Positions 34,746 through 46,800 of a DNA stretch of 64,000 bases are shown here, one piece after another; the stretch's first letter is position 1; each line of letters starts with the position of its first letter. The notes below the pieces were generated by a model that did no database searches, was not told the origin of the DNA, and was given only the letters and a program-made list of their open reading frames with translations. This DNA comes from Phocoena phocoena (Eukaryota > Chordata > Mammalia > Artiodactyla > Phocoenidae), in assembly GCF_963924675.1 (NCBI RefSeq), contig NC_089232.1:38401159-38465158 (forward strand). The letters run 5' to 3'. The position numbers and the translations under genes were made by a program.

Positions 34746-34872
34746 ATGCCGGAAAACATAGTCCCCCGGAGCGGGCCGCACGCCGGGGCTGCCGGCGGCC
34801 GTGGGAAGAGCGCTTATCAGGACCGCGATAAGCCGGCCCAGATCCGCTTCAGCAACATCTCCGCGGCCAAAG
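34746..34872 (+). CDS. CCT4: CCT4 exon 1 (codons 1-42 plus one base)
   Basis: ATG in the CpG-rich block; protein starts [10 protein letters not shown]. Glycine/alanine-rich N-terminal tail, then [14 protein letters not shown]. Ends AAA-G before donor gtatcg; the split codon is completed as Ala43 in exon 2. Confidence 0.97.
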
Positions 34873-37800
34873 GTATCGCTGCCCGGCCTAAGCCGTGGCC
34901 CTCCGGGCTTAGCTGTGCATTCTCACTCCCAGTCTTGGGTGGGCATGATTCGTTTTCTCTTCCTTCGGATGATCCCCTGTGGGCCTCCCATAGAATAAGC
35001 TCAGTGCAGGGATCCTCCTGTCTGTTTTCTGCCCATGATTTCCGACCCCGAGTATGGAGGCCTTTGGACTTGCCCTATTCTGCGTCTTAGACGCCCATAG
35101 TTTTTCTTGCCAGGCCGTGCTGCATTCATTCATCCTATTTAAGAAAGGGGCCGAGGCCCGCATGCAGCGGTCCACTGGTAGAATGTTTGAACAATACTTT
35201 TCAGTTTTCTTGTTCTTATTAAAAAGCTTCTTTCGTTACAGCTATTGAAACGAATTCGGGTAAACTCTCTGCGCCTTAGATTGGGGCGGGGCCCATTGTA
35301 CTGGGATGTGGGGAACCAACCGACCCATCTTGTTTGAGAATAATTATGAGGCCGCATTGTGCTTTGATGTCCTCTCTGCACGTGCAACGAGCAAATAGAG
35401 AACAGTTTGGCCTTTGGTGGAATTTAAGAAGTCCTGGATTTCATTCAGTTACGTTACTTCGTGGCTTTGTGACCTTTAACCAAGGTTTCCTTACTTATAA
35501 AATCGGGGAGGGAAAGTTGCCCTTTTTTTCAAAAAGGGAGTTGTGAGGATTAAGATAAGTCGGGTTGAGGTGGAAGAGTCTGGAAGGAAAAGTGAGAACA
35601 AATGCTTAGAGATCTTGCTGTTATGTGTATTTGCTACAGTGAGTATTTCATTCGGGTTAGAGCATAAGGTGCATGAAGAAATGAGAGGTGAGATCGGAAA
35701 GGTAAAGTCGGTCCGAATCTGGAAGGGCCTGGTGTCTTGGAAAGGGTTTTAAAACAACTCGCGCAGCTACAGATTGTTCTTCAGTGTAGTGAGATAGTAC
35801 CTAACTTGGAGGGTTGCTGTGAGGATTAAATGAGAAAGCATATGAAGAGCCAGATGTATATAAAGTACAGCCTTACAAATATTTGAGGTTATTTGTCTAG
35901 GTGACTGAGGGTGTGATGCTGCTGCTGAAAGAAGCAGGTGCGCTGAAGGGAGGATGGTGGAAGAAGAAAGAATAGGTTCTCGTTTGAGCCTAAATGAGTT
36001 GAGGAGGTCAGAATGACCAGATGGGTAAATTTAGGAGTCATTTGGAAGTTCAAGAGAGAATATTTACCTGGAAATAAAAGTTGGTGGATAGTTATCTAGG
36101 GAGCATAGTTGAAACTTAGATTTATTACATTAGAAACAAGATGTTAGATAAATTCTGGGGCTGTTGGAGGGGGGTGGGCAAGAATGCTATATAATATGGT
36201 AGATTTTCAACGAACAAGGAGGATACAAGATGGGACGTTTACTTTGGTAGCTTTTGAAACATCAGTGCACAGAGAATTAAAACTGGTCGAGGGAGGTATG
36301 CATATAGGAAGAAAAGGCCATCTATTTACCTATAAACATGACCCTTACATCTTAAGTGAGGAGAGCTTGTGGAACTAAGGGCCACTCGTAGTCTGTCCAA
36401 GTCAGGCAAAACCCTACAAACTGGTTGAGAAAAGCTTTTGCCAGATGCATCTTTAGCATAATTCATGGAGCCAGTTTTTTATTTTGCTAATAACCAAAAA
36501 GTATATTAAGTACCATTGGTTGATGATATCAAAACCACACACACAAAAGTAGTAGTGGTCGTTTAGTACTATTCAGCACAAGTCATTTAACATATAATTG
36601 TGTACTACAGTGTGTTAAACTTCAAACACTTTCAGAGAGGTAATCAGTCTAGAATTTTTTTATTTTTTGCACAATGTGTGTCTTTCTGGAGTCTTCACAT
36701 AGATGAATATAAGGACGCATTCTTAAAATGAATTGGTCTGCTTGTAGAATTGTGGCCATGTGGGTCCGCTAAAATCACCTGCAAGGGTAAGGATGGCTGT
36801 ATAATTAGGAAATGCAGCCCCAAATTATGAAATAATTAAGTAGAATATAATTCTTAAACTATACCAAATATTTTCTCTTACCCTCTTTAAGATTATGTAT
36901 TTTTTAAATTATTACTATTATTTTTTGTTTTGGATGCATTAGGCCTTCGTTGCTGTGCGCAGGCTTTTCTGGCTTTTCTCTAGTTGCAGCGAGCCAGGGC
37001 TACTCGTCATTGCATTGCGCAGGCTTCTCATTGCGGTGGCTTGTCTTTGTTGCAGAGCACGAGCTCTAGGCACGCGGGCTTCAGTAGTTGCGGTGAGCAG
37101 GCTCTAGGGTGTGTGGGCTTCAGTTGTTGTGGCGCACGGGCTTAGTTGCTCCGCGGCATGTGGGATCTTGCTGGACCAGGGATAGAACCCATTTACCCTG
37201 CATTGGCAGGTGGATTCTTTACCACTGCACCACCAGGGAAGTCCAGATTATGCATTGTTTACACAATGAAGGGGAAGCATTATGCTAGTTGTGGAGTATA
37301 CAAAAATAGGGCACTATCTTAGCCCTTTGTATATGGGGTGAAATGGTATATGAGAAAGGGGAAGGCAGACTTTCCTGGTGGCGCAGTGGTTAAGAATCCA
37401 CCTGCCAGTGCAGGGGACATGGGTTGAATCCCTGGTCTGGGAAGATCCCACGTGCTGCGGAGCAACTAAGCCTGTGTGCCACAGCTACTGAGCCCGCGTA
37501 CCTAGAGCCCATGTGCCGCAACAAAGAGAAGGCACCACAACAAGAAGCCCGCGCACCACAACAAGAAGCCCGCGCACCACAACAAAGTGTGGCCCCCGCT
37601 TGCCACAACTAGAGAACCCCACGCGCAGCGATGAAAACCCAAAGTAGCCAAAAATAAATAAAATTAAATCTTTTTTTTAAAAAGGGTGGGGAGATTTAAT
37701 CGTTTGTCCTGGACCTGTCGCAGTAAAGGGGATCAAGTACATCAATTACAATTTCTCTTAGAAAATAATAAGTGGATCAATAAAATAGAAACATGCTCAT

Positions 37801-40800
37801 GGACACGTAATAAGAAGAATGGAGTGGTAGACTGTATATCCAGAGATGGTTCATAACATAGTAATGATGTCTAAAGACTGATTTTAGGGGCTTCCCTGAT
37901 GGTCCAGTGGTTAAGATTCTGTGCTCCCACTGCAGGGAGCGCAGGTTCAATCCCTGCTCAGACAACTAAGATCTGCATGCCACACGGTGTGGCCAAAAGT
38001 TTTTAAATAAATAAAAATTTTAAAAAATACTATGATTTTAGATTTGGTTTTTTAGTTAAGGTTTTGAGGTTTTGTTTTTTTGTGGGGTTTTTGTTTGATT
38101 CGGTTTTGGGTTCAAAGAGGGTTTTTGTTACTGTTTTTTAAACTGTGGTCCATCCATATACCAGCTTCACATTAGTAAACAAAAGTCTTTGCCCTCAGAA
38201 ATTATACTATAGTTGGGAGAGACAGAGTAAACAAATAAGCAAATTATATAGTTGTCCTATTATCGCGGCTTGTTTTAAGGAATGGAGAAAATAATATAGT
38301 CCTCATTCAGAGCGCATAAGTAGGTTATACCATTTTGATACTTAAAGGAAGATTAGGTGAACCCTCAAAATTTATTTTACCACATGCAGAGTACAAGTGC
38401 TATGTATAGTGATTTTAACAACAAAAAGTGAAGCGTCGTACAATTAAAGGAGTAAAAAAATCACTCTGTTTTCAGTAGATTATTATTAGACATTGAATTT
38501 TCTTCAGTGAACATGGTGAATTGTCCACCATATTCTAATAAGTCCAAAATGATTATTTGAGGGTAGAAATGCTCTTTAAAGGGTCTTGATTTATTTTTTT
38601 CTTCTGTTTACAGCCGTTGCTGATGCTATTAGAACAAGCCTTGGACCGAAAGGAATGGATAAAATGGTGAAAGGCTCAATCATTCATTACTTACTGAGTG
38701 CTGCTGTTCATACTGCAAGTGCTCTATAGAGGGTTAAGATGTGCTGTTTAAAAAGTAAAGTGTTAGAAAGGCTTTGAGAGTTCAGAAAGGGATAGATTAC
38801 TTTGGGATGAATGGGACCTAACTATAATTCATATTTTATTTATGATAATGATTCTTTATAATATCGTTTCTATCCCTTTTTTGGTGTCTCAGTTCCTTCA
38901 CTTTTATGTAGGAAAAAACCCAGCTGTTTCATTTGCAAAGCTGGACTATTACTGTGTTTTCTTAAATCATTATACCAATGTAAGGGAAAACAATTTGAAG
39001 TTAAGCACTATGCAAACATAAGTTAACTTCTGTACAAGAAGTGTTCAAATTAGTAGAGCTTTTAGGATTTCACATCAATACTGGATGAAGAAAACAAAAT
39101 TTTTGAAATATATAACTTTCTTTTAAAAAAACCAAACTTTGTAGATTCAAGATGGAAAAGGTGATGTGACCATTACAAATGATGGTGCCACCATTCTGAA
39201 ACAAATGCAGGTGTTACATCCAGCAGCCAGAATGGTAAGTATAATTTTTAGGTGAGGGTTTTGTGGGGGTTTTTTAAGTGTATTGTTTGATATTTGGTAA
39301 ACAGTTAAATTTTTCTTATTTGATCACATGATATTGCTTAAAACATGGTGAAAATTTTTCCTTTTATATGCTAAACAGGCATATTTTTAGGATACATTGT
39401 ATGTCTAGCATTATATTCTCCATTGCAAGTTGTAATAAAACATGACTGTCCTTGTCTTTGTTCACAGCAGTGTGCCACACATATGAGGAAGGGAGAAAAA
39501 CATGAAGTTGTACAAATTATTAGTTCAATGGGTATTAACTGAAAGAGAGCAAAATCATTTTAATTGTTTGCAAAATAAATCTTGTGTTTAAACTTGCACT
39601 GACATTTATTTTTAAAAACAGTTTCTAATTCAACTACAGATCATAATAGTGATTGCAGTGTCAAGTGAGAAGTCACCATTTCAGCAAAAACAAATTCCTT
39701 AGAAGTTCCTATCTGTTAAAAAGTCTCTTTTACTTAGTTAAAGATGACTGAAAATGAATCAGATTATGCTTCATGCAGGGTCAGTTTAGATAAACTTGGC
39801 CAGGGATTTCAAACTGACAATATTCTCTCATCTGAATGCTGCATTTCATAGCTTCTGAGTCTACAGGGTACCCATAGTTCTCTTAAGTACTGGGAAGAAA
39901 AAATTTACAACCCTTAGTCTGAACTGGAAATCATAATATAGCTTGTTAGAAAGTATGTAAGTAGAATTTTGCATGCCACAACTATATAGGTCGTCATTTT
40001 TAAATGAGACCAAGGTGGACAGCGAATCAGAAGTCAAGTATATTGAATCTTACAGTTTTGATAATAATCAAATTCTATATGTGAACCTCATGGTGAAGGT
40101 CATTGATGTTATATTTGAATTAGATGTTACTGGGTTCTCATAGTTCTCATTGAGCAATTTGGCATGTTCTGTTCACTTAGCTGGTGGAGCTTTCTAAGGC
40201 TCAGGATATAGAAGCAGGAGATGGCACGACATCAGTGGTCATTATTGCTGGCTCTCTCTTAGATTCCTGTACCAAGCTTCTTCAGAAAGGTGGGTAGAAC
40301 ATAGGACATGCTTTATTACTGAATAAAGGCAAAAAAATATTAAGTAATATGAGATTTACAATTTAATTTGGAGCAGAATTTTTTAAGCAGGAATTTTTAG
40401 ATTAAATTTTGGTACATTTACCATATGAATTAGAAATTTTTTTCTTTTTGCTTCTGGGTTTGGTTTTGGGGGGTGTTGTTTGTTCTTATTTGTTTTTGTT
40501 TTGGCTAGGTTTCCTTTTGAATGGAACTTGATAAAATTTTCCTTTTCAAAAATGACTGGTTGGTGGTATACTAAACTTAAGATATAAATGAGAACTGTGA
40601 TTTAGGAGAAAAAGTATGGGTTCCTGCTTTGGTAAATGGTGCCCAAATGTCATAGTGACTCGCCAGTCACTTATTCTAATTATTATGTAGATTTGTAGAG
40701 TTTTGAAAAGTGAAAAATTGGTTTTAGTCTTAAATATCATAGGAGTATGTAATTGATCTATTCCAAATTAAATGGAAACTTAAAAAATATTAGACATATT

Positions 40801-43800
40801 AGTGGTTAAGGTTATTCAAACCATTATTATTTAAGATTAATTTAAAATTTATGACTACTTTGAAATTTTAATGAACAGAGAAATTTTAAGTTTATCTGTT
40901 ACAATTAAATAACTCACCTTTCACAAATGGCAGGGATTCATCCCACCATCATTTCTGAGTCATTCCAGAAGGCTTTGGAAAAGGGTATTGAAATCTTGAC
41001 TGACATGTCTCGACCTGTGGAACTGAGTGACAGAGAAACTTTGTTAAATAGTGCAGCCACTTCATTGAACTCAAAGGTGAGACAAGCACTATGGGATCAT
41101 TGTAAAATTACAGTTTAAGGTTCATTAAGAAGCACAACTGTGATTTTTATTTTTATTTATTTATTTTGCGTTGGGTTGTCACTGCTGCCTGCTGGCTTTC
41201 TCTAGTTGCGGCGAGCAGGGGCTACTCTTCGTTGCAGTGCGTGGGCTTCTTATTACGTTGGCTTCTCTTGTTGAGGAGAGCGGGCTCTAGGCACGTAGGC
41301 TTCAATAGTTGCAGCACGTGGGCTCAGTTAACCACTGCGCCACCAGGGAAGTCCCTACACTGTGATTTTTGATGCTGTACAGTTCATAAATGTTAACTCT
41401 CAAGAGTGACTAGGTAGCTAATTTGTGTAACTGAATTAGTTCAAGTAAAATTTACTCCTTCAAGGCTTTCAGGTAAGTTGTAGTATCTTCATTTTACAGA
41501 TGGGAAAAGAGGTCTAGTGAAGTTATATAACTTACCCAAGACCCACTAATAAGAGGTAGAGCTGTGATTTGAACCCAAGATAGGGCTGCCCATCATGGTC
41601 CATCTCTTACTAATATCTATGCTGCTTTTCTTACCAAACTTAAAGAAGTGATGTAAGTTTAAATTTCTTGGGAACTCATGTCACCTGTTTTCTGTTATGT
41701 TGTGTGTCACACCCCCACCCCGTTCTTTTTCCTTTCCATCAGCATTATTTATATATTAAGTGGAAAGCTAGATAGTATTAGTGATGTTAAGTAATATTAT
41801 TGATAAATGTCCCCAGAACTAATATAGACAGAATATCATAGTGGTTACAAGCATTGGTCATAGAACCTAGACTGCTTGGGTTTAATGCTGGCTCCACTTA
41901 ATTAAGCTGTTTCAGGTTTTTCATCTGAAGGTTGAATGAATATATGAATGTACAGTGCTAAAACCACTGCCTGACATATAATACATGCTCAATAAATGTT
42001 AACCATTAGCTATTTTTGTCAGCCCCTCAGTAATAGGGGTGCACATATATAACATCTGATCATAAATTCATTTTAGATAGGAAACCTCAGCAGAAAATTA
42101 ACTTGTTCTTTTGGATTTCCTGTAGAATTACTAGTAATCTAGCCAGTCCTGACTACTATATTAATAAAAGAGGAACACAGGCATATGTTTTTATATGGTG
42201 ACTGACAAACCTGAGTGGAAAAGACAGTTTATATGGAATGTTTTCTCATATGCTCTCCACCCCAGCCAAAAAAATGATTGAGATTACTTCTTGAATACCT
42301 TTATCATTAAAAAATTAGGACTTTTTGTGTTACGACACTGACTTTATTTTCTTTTTTAATAATTCTAGGTTGTCTCTCAATATTCAAGTCTCCTTTCTCC
42401 AATGACTGTAAATGCAGTGATGAAAGTGATTGACCCAGCCACAGCTACTAGTGTAGATCTTAGAGATGTTAAAATAGTTAAAAAACTTGGGTAAGCATCT
42501 CTAATTATAACTTTAATAAAAATTAATTTTGAAAGTAAACATAAGCTCTTGCCAAAAATAAATAAGTTAAATGAAAAGTACATAGGTGAAAGTCACATAC
42601 ATTTGGTTGTTTTGTTTTCATGACAACTTGTGTTAATGTGGGAATTTCAAGAATTTGTTTATATTCCCTGATGATGGCAGGGCAGTGGTGTGATTGGAGA
42701 GGTTCAGGAATGGAGCACTAATAAATGTGAGTGAGGCTGAAGCACATTTTATCAGACTGATGATTTTTAATCTGTTAGTAATCTATTAAACTTGAAGACT
42801 TCCGCTCCTTCATAACTATTTCGTTTTCTTTTTTCTTAGTGGGACAATTGATGACTGTGAGTTGGTGGAAGGTCTGGTTCTTACTCAAAAGGTGGCAAAT
42901 TCTGGTATAACCAGGGTTGAAAAGGCTAAGATTGGGCTTATTCAGTTCTGCTTATCTGCTCCCAAAACAGATGTAAGTAAAACCAAATGAAATGATTCCT
43001 TAGGTGTTTGACTTTTTAATAATGAAATTTTTCTTTTTATAAAAATAGAAAATGCTGATACCAGTGATAAAAAGCAAGGATCTAAAAATAATTAGTAAAT
43101 TTTAGATAAAAGTAGAAAATGTTGGATGCCACACACGATAAATCTATAATCTCAGTTGGCTATTTACTGAAATTGAGCATTCACTTCACAAATGAAGACA
43201 AATAATGATAGGGATGTCTATGAAACAATAAAAATAGGTTATGTGAAAGTGATAGTATAAATGGACTTTCCAGATTCTTTCTAGCTTTCTGAGAACAGAA
43301 ACCTTTACCCATCCTTCCCTAGCAGACAGATCTTTTGTCTTTATGTTTGCACAATGGAACTTTAAAACCAGTTTATTACCCATACTCCGAAAACCACCAT
43401 TTTTTATTATTCCCATATCTATCAGTCATAAGTACCATCCCCTGAAGGAGTGGTTGATCTTTGTCATCTCATTCAGGTTTGCTCTCATTTTAGATTGTGT
43501 TGGCATACAAGTTTCCTGTTGAGTCGTTTGTTTCCCAGATTTTAAGCCACATAAAAACGTTGTTTTGTAGGTCTTTGTATAACAGTATTTGTCCTTCGTA
43601 GTTCCTTTCAGCACACCAGTTTTTTTAACAATTCATAGAGTAAAAAGGTTGCAACTGAAATTATTGATATTTCAGTAATGCGTAAATTCATATGAAAAGA
43701 ACTGACATTCATGAAATAGGATAATCATTCTTATGTTTTATGATCACCAAAAATGGACTTGTAAAAAATAAGACAGCAATTTGTATAGATGAAAGTAAAA

Positions 43801-46800
43801 AACCTGAGTTAAGTTTTGTGTATACTCCTTTTTCTGAATTTTTTCTGTGCGTGTCTATAATTTCTTGTATGATTTTGGTTGAATTTATACTATACATAAT
43901 ATTTTCATTCAAAGTCTCACTTTTTTGCTTAAGGACTCTTAAAATGCAAATTACTAATACGTCCTTTTCCTGAACAGATGGACAATCAAATAGTAGTTTC
44001 TGACTACGTCCAGATGGACCGAGTACTTCGAGAGGAGAGAGCCTATATTCTAAATTTAGTGAAGCAAATTAAGAAAACAGGATGTAATGTTCTTCTCATA
44101 CAGAAGTCTATTCTAAGGTGTGGGGCTATTTATTTTGTTCACCTCTTAATGATAATTGATTTTGAATCCCTTCTAGCAATTTTTTAAGAAACATTCGAGG
44201 TGGGTAAACCACTAGAAATCTGGAATGAATCTGCATTTTAGGGTATTGTTGTATTCTGGTAAATGATCTAAAGTGAGTTCTCTTCCTGTTATGATCATTT
44301 AAATGTGGGATATATTATCCTTCTAGACCAAGATCCTCACTCTCAAGTAAAAACCTAACTTTAGTCTAAAATTAATTAGCTAGCTAAAATTTTAGAGGCA
44401 TTTATTTAAAGGTCCATGCAATAGCTTGCCTTGAAATTTTAGAAGTTCTTTTGGGGGGAATGCTGGATAGTCCATGGATTGGAAGAATTCTCCAAAGTTT
44501 GAACTGATCCCTTTTTTGTTTGTTTTCAGTGTTTTCTTGTAATAGGTAGACACATTCTCATGTACTATATTAATATGTTATGCCAGAAAGTATTATGGAT
44601 GCTCTTGATATAGAAACCTTGATGAAAAGTTGGAATACCTGGTTCTAAATACAAGTTATGTAATAGCTAGTAACCTTGAATAAACTGCTCTCAAAGCTCA
44701 GTGTGCTTATTTGGAAAACAAGGATAGTAATATCTGCCCTTCAGTATCAAGGGTTGTCAGGAGGATCATTGCAGGTAATTTGTGTAAAAGTGTATAAATT
44801 TGTGGAGTCTTGAATTACATCATACTTAATTTCTAAATTCATAAAGCATCGATTGTTAATTATCAGTTATACTTATTTAGTATTAAGAAAAATGATGACA
44901 TAATGTTTATTGTGTGTTTTACAAATGGTGTCGTTGGGATATGTTTTAAATATTCATTAGAAATCTTATTTAAGAATTTTGAGGTCATAAACTTGGTAAG
45001 CTGTTTAAAGCATCTTCCTTCACAAATAATTTTTTAAATCATTGGCTATTTAAACAACAGTAAAATTACTAAAACCGTAAAAAAGGAGTTGAACAGCAAA
45101 GTTTTTTTCTAACCTAGTATTGACATAATCACTGATTTTGTATTTTAGAGATGCTCTTAGTGATCTTGCATTACATTTCCTGAACAAAATGAAGATTATG
45201 GTGGTTAAGGATATTGAAAGAGAAGACATTGAATTCATTTGTAAGGTAAAATATTCTTAGTATCTGTATGTGTGAAAATGTTCACTATTCAGACTTCTCA
45301 ATTTGTGTATACCACTATTTTTCTCAGACTATTGGAACCAAACCAGTTGCTCATGTTGACCAGTTCACTGCTGACATGCTGGGATCGGCTGAGTTAGCTG
45401 AGGAGGTCAGCTTAAATGGTTCTGGCAAACTGATCAAGGTAACAATATTAAAATTAAGCTTCTATTTGCCTTTTTTTTTTAATTTGTTTTAATCCTTCAA
45501 ATACCTAATTAGGAGTTTGTTTACTAAAGATTACAGGCTGTGCAAGCCCTGGAAAAACAGTTACAATCGTTGTTCGTGGTTCTAACAAATTGGTGATTGA
45601 AGAAGCTGAGCGTTCCATTCATGATGCCCTATGTGTTATTCGCTGTTTAGTGAAGAAGAGGTAATATTAAATTACTGTGTAACATTTTGAACATAAAAAC
45701 TTGGGTATTTTTATTATTAAGGTATAAATACTAAGTTATTACTTTTAAAAAATAGCTTTCTGTTGGATAAAATAAGCTAAAAATATATTTGTGAATTTCA
45801 GGGCTCTTATTGCAGGAGGTGGTGCTCCAGAAATAGAATTGGCCCTGCGGTTAACTGAATACTCACGGACATTGAGTGGTATGGAATCCTACTGCGTTCG
45901 TGCTTTTGCAGATGCTATGGAGGTCATTCCATCTACACTAGCTGAAAATGCTGGCCTGAATCCCATTTCTACAGTAACAGAACTAAGAAACAGGCATGCC
46001 CAAGGAGAAAAAACTACAGGCATTAATGTCCGAAAGGTAATAATTTAATCTTTAGTTACTGCAGAAAATGTTGATTATTATAAAATACTAAAAGCTTCAT
46101 AATTGTCAAATGAAAGGCTTTGTAATTAAAAATAGAGTTAACCTTGGATTTAAGTATAAGACCTGCAGGTTAATTAATGTATGCCATCTAGTGAGAATGA
46201 AGATGATGCCTTAAGTGAGAAGTATTGTTCATTAAGTCTGCCAGCTAATGGTTGTACAATTTTTAACAAGTTACGTAGTCTGTGCTTCAGTTTTCTTGGT
46301 TGTAAAAACAGGGACTATTAATAGTTCCCTCATAGGCCTGTGAGGATTAAATGGATTACTAATTAGAAAGTTCTTACAAAGATGCCTGGTGTGTAGTCAA
46401 CCATTGCTGCTGTTGTGAGCACCAGCCTAGTGTAGTTGTATAGGGTAAACACATAGAACAATAATAATTTCCCCTTTTGTATTAATGTTTTATGTCTCCT
46501 TTTATTGAGATGACAAATAATATGTAATGGAAAAAAATTGACAACCCAAGATGATATTTTTGGAATGGTTACAGAACTCAAAGGAGGGCACTACCTGGTT
46601 AGGGAAAGTTTCATGAAGCTGCAGCCTTGGTTGGTAGGGAATGAAAAAGTTTCAGATGGGGAAGCAGTGGTTTACAGGTAAGAGGGACCAAGAAGTTACT
46701 CATTTTGTCTAGAGCAGAGGTTATATGATGGTCATACAGTGGACTTTAAGATTGGAAAGATCAGATAAAAGCTAGAATGAGGAGTCCTTTAAGTTGTTGA

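Larger units (their letters stand above)
34873..38613 (+). other. CCT4: CCT4 intron 1
   Basis: 3.7 kb, the longest intron. The first part stays CpG-rich; then come MIR/L2-age relics (35410-35560, 35790-35890, 38160-38340) and three SINEs (36902, 37368, 37888). I see no RNA gene; an ORF reading past the donor to 35090 is chance. Confidence 0.85.

Noticed and set aside
34457..35090. Open frames of 114-124 residues around CCT4 exon 1
   Set aside because: GC-rich promoter sequence and intron read-through; only 34746-34872 is coding.
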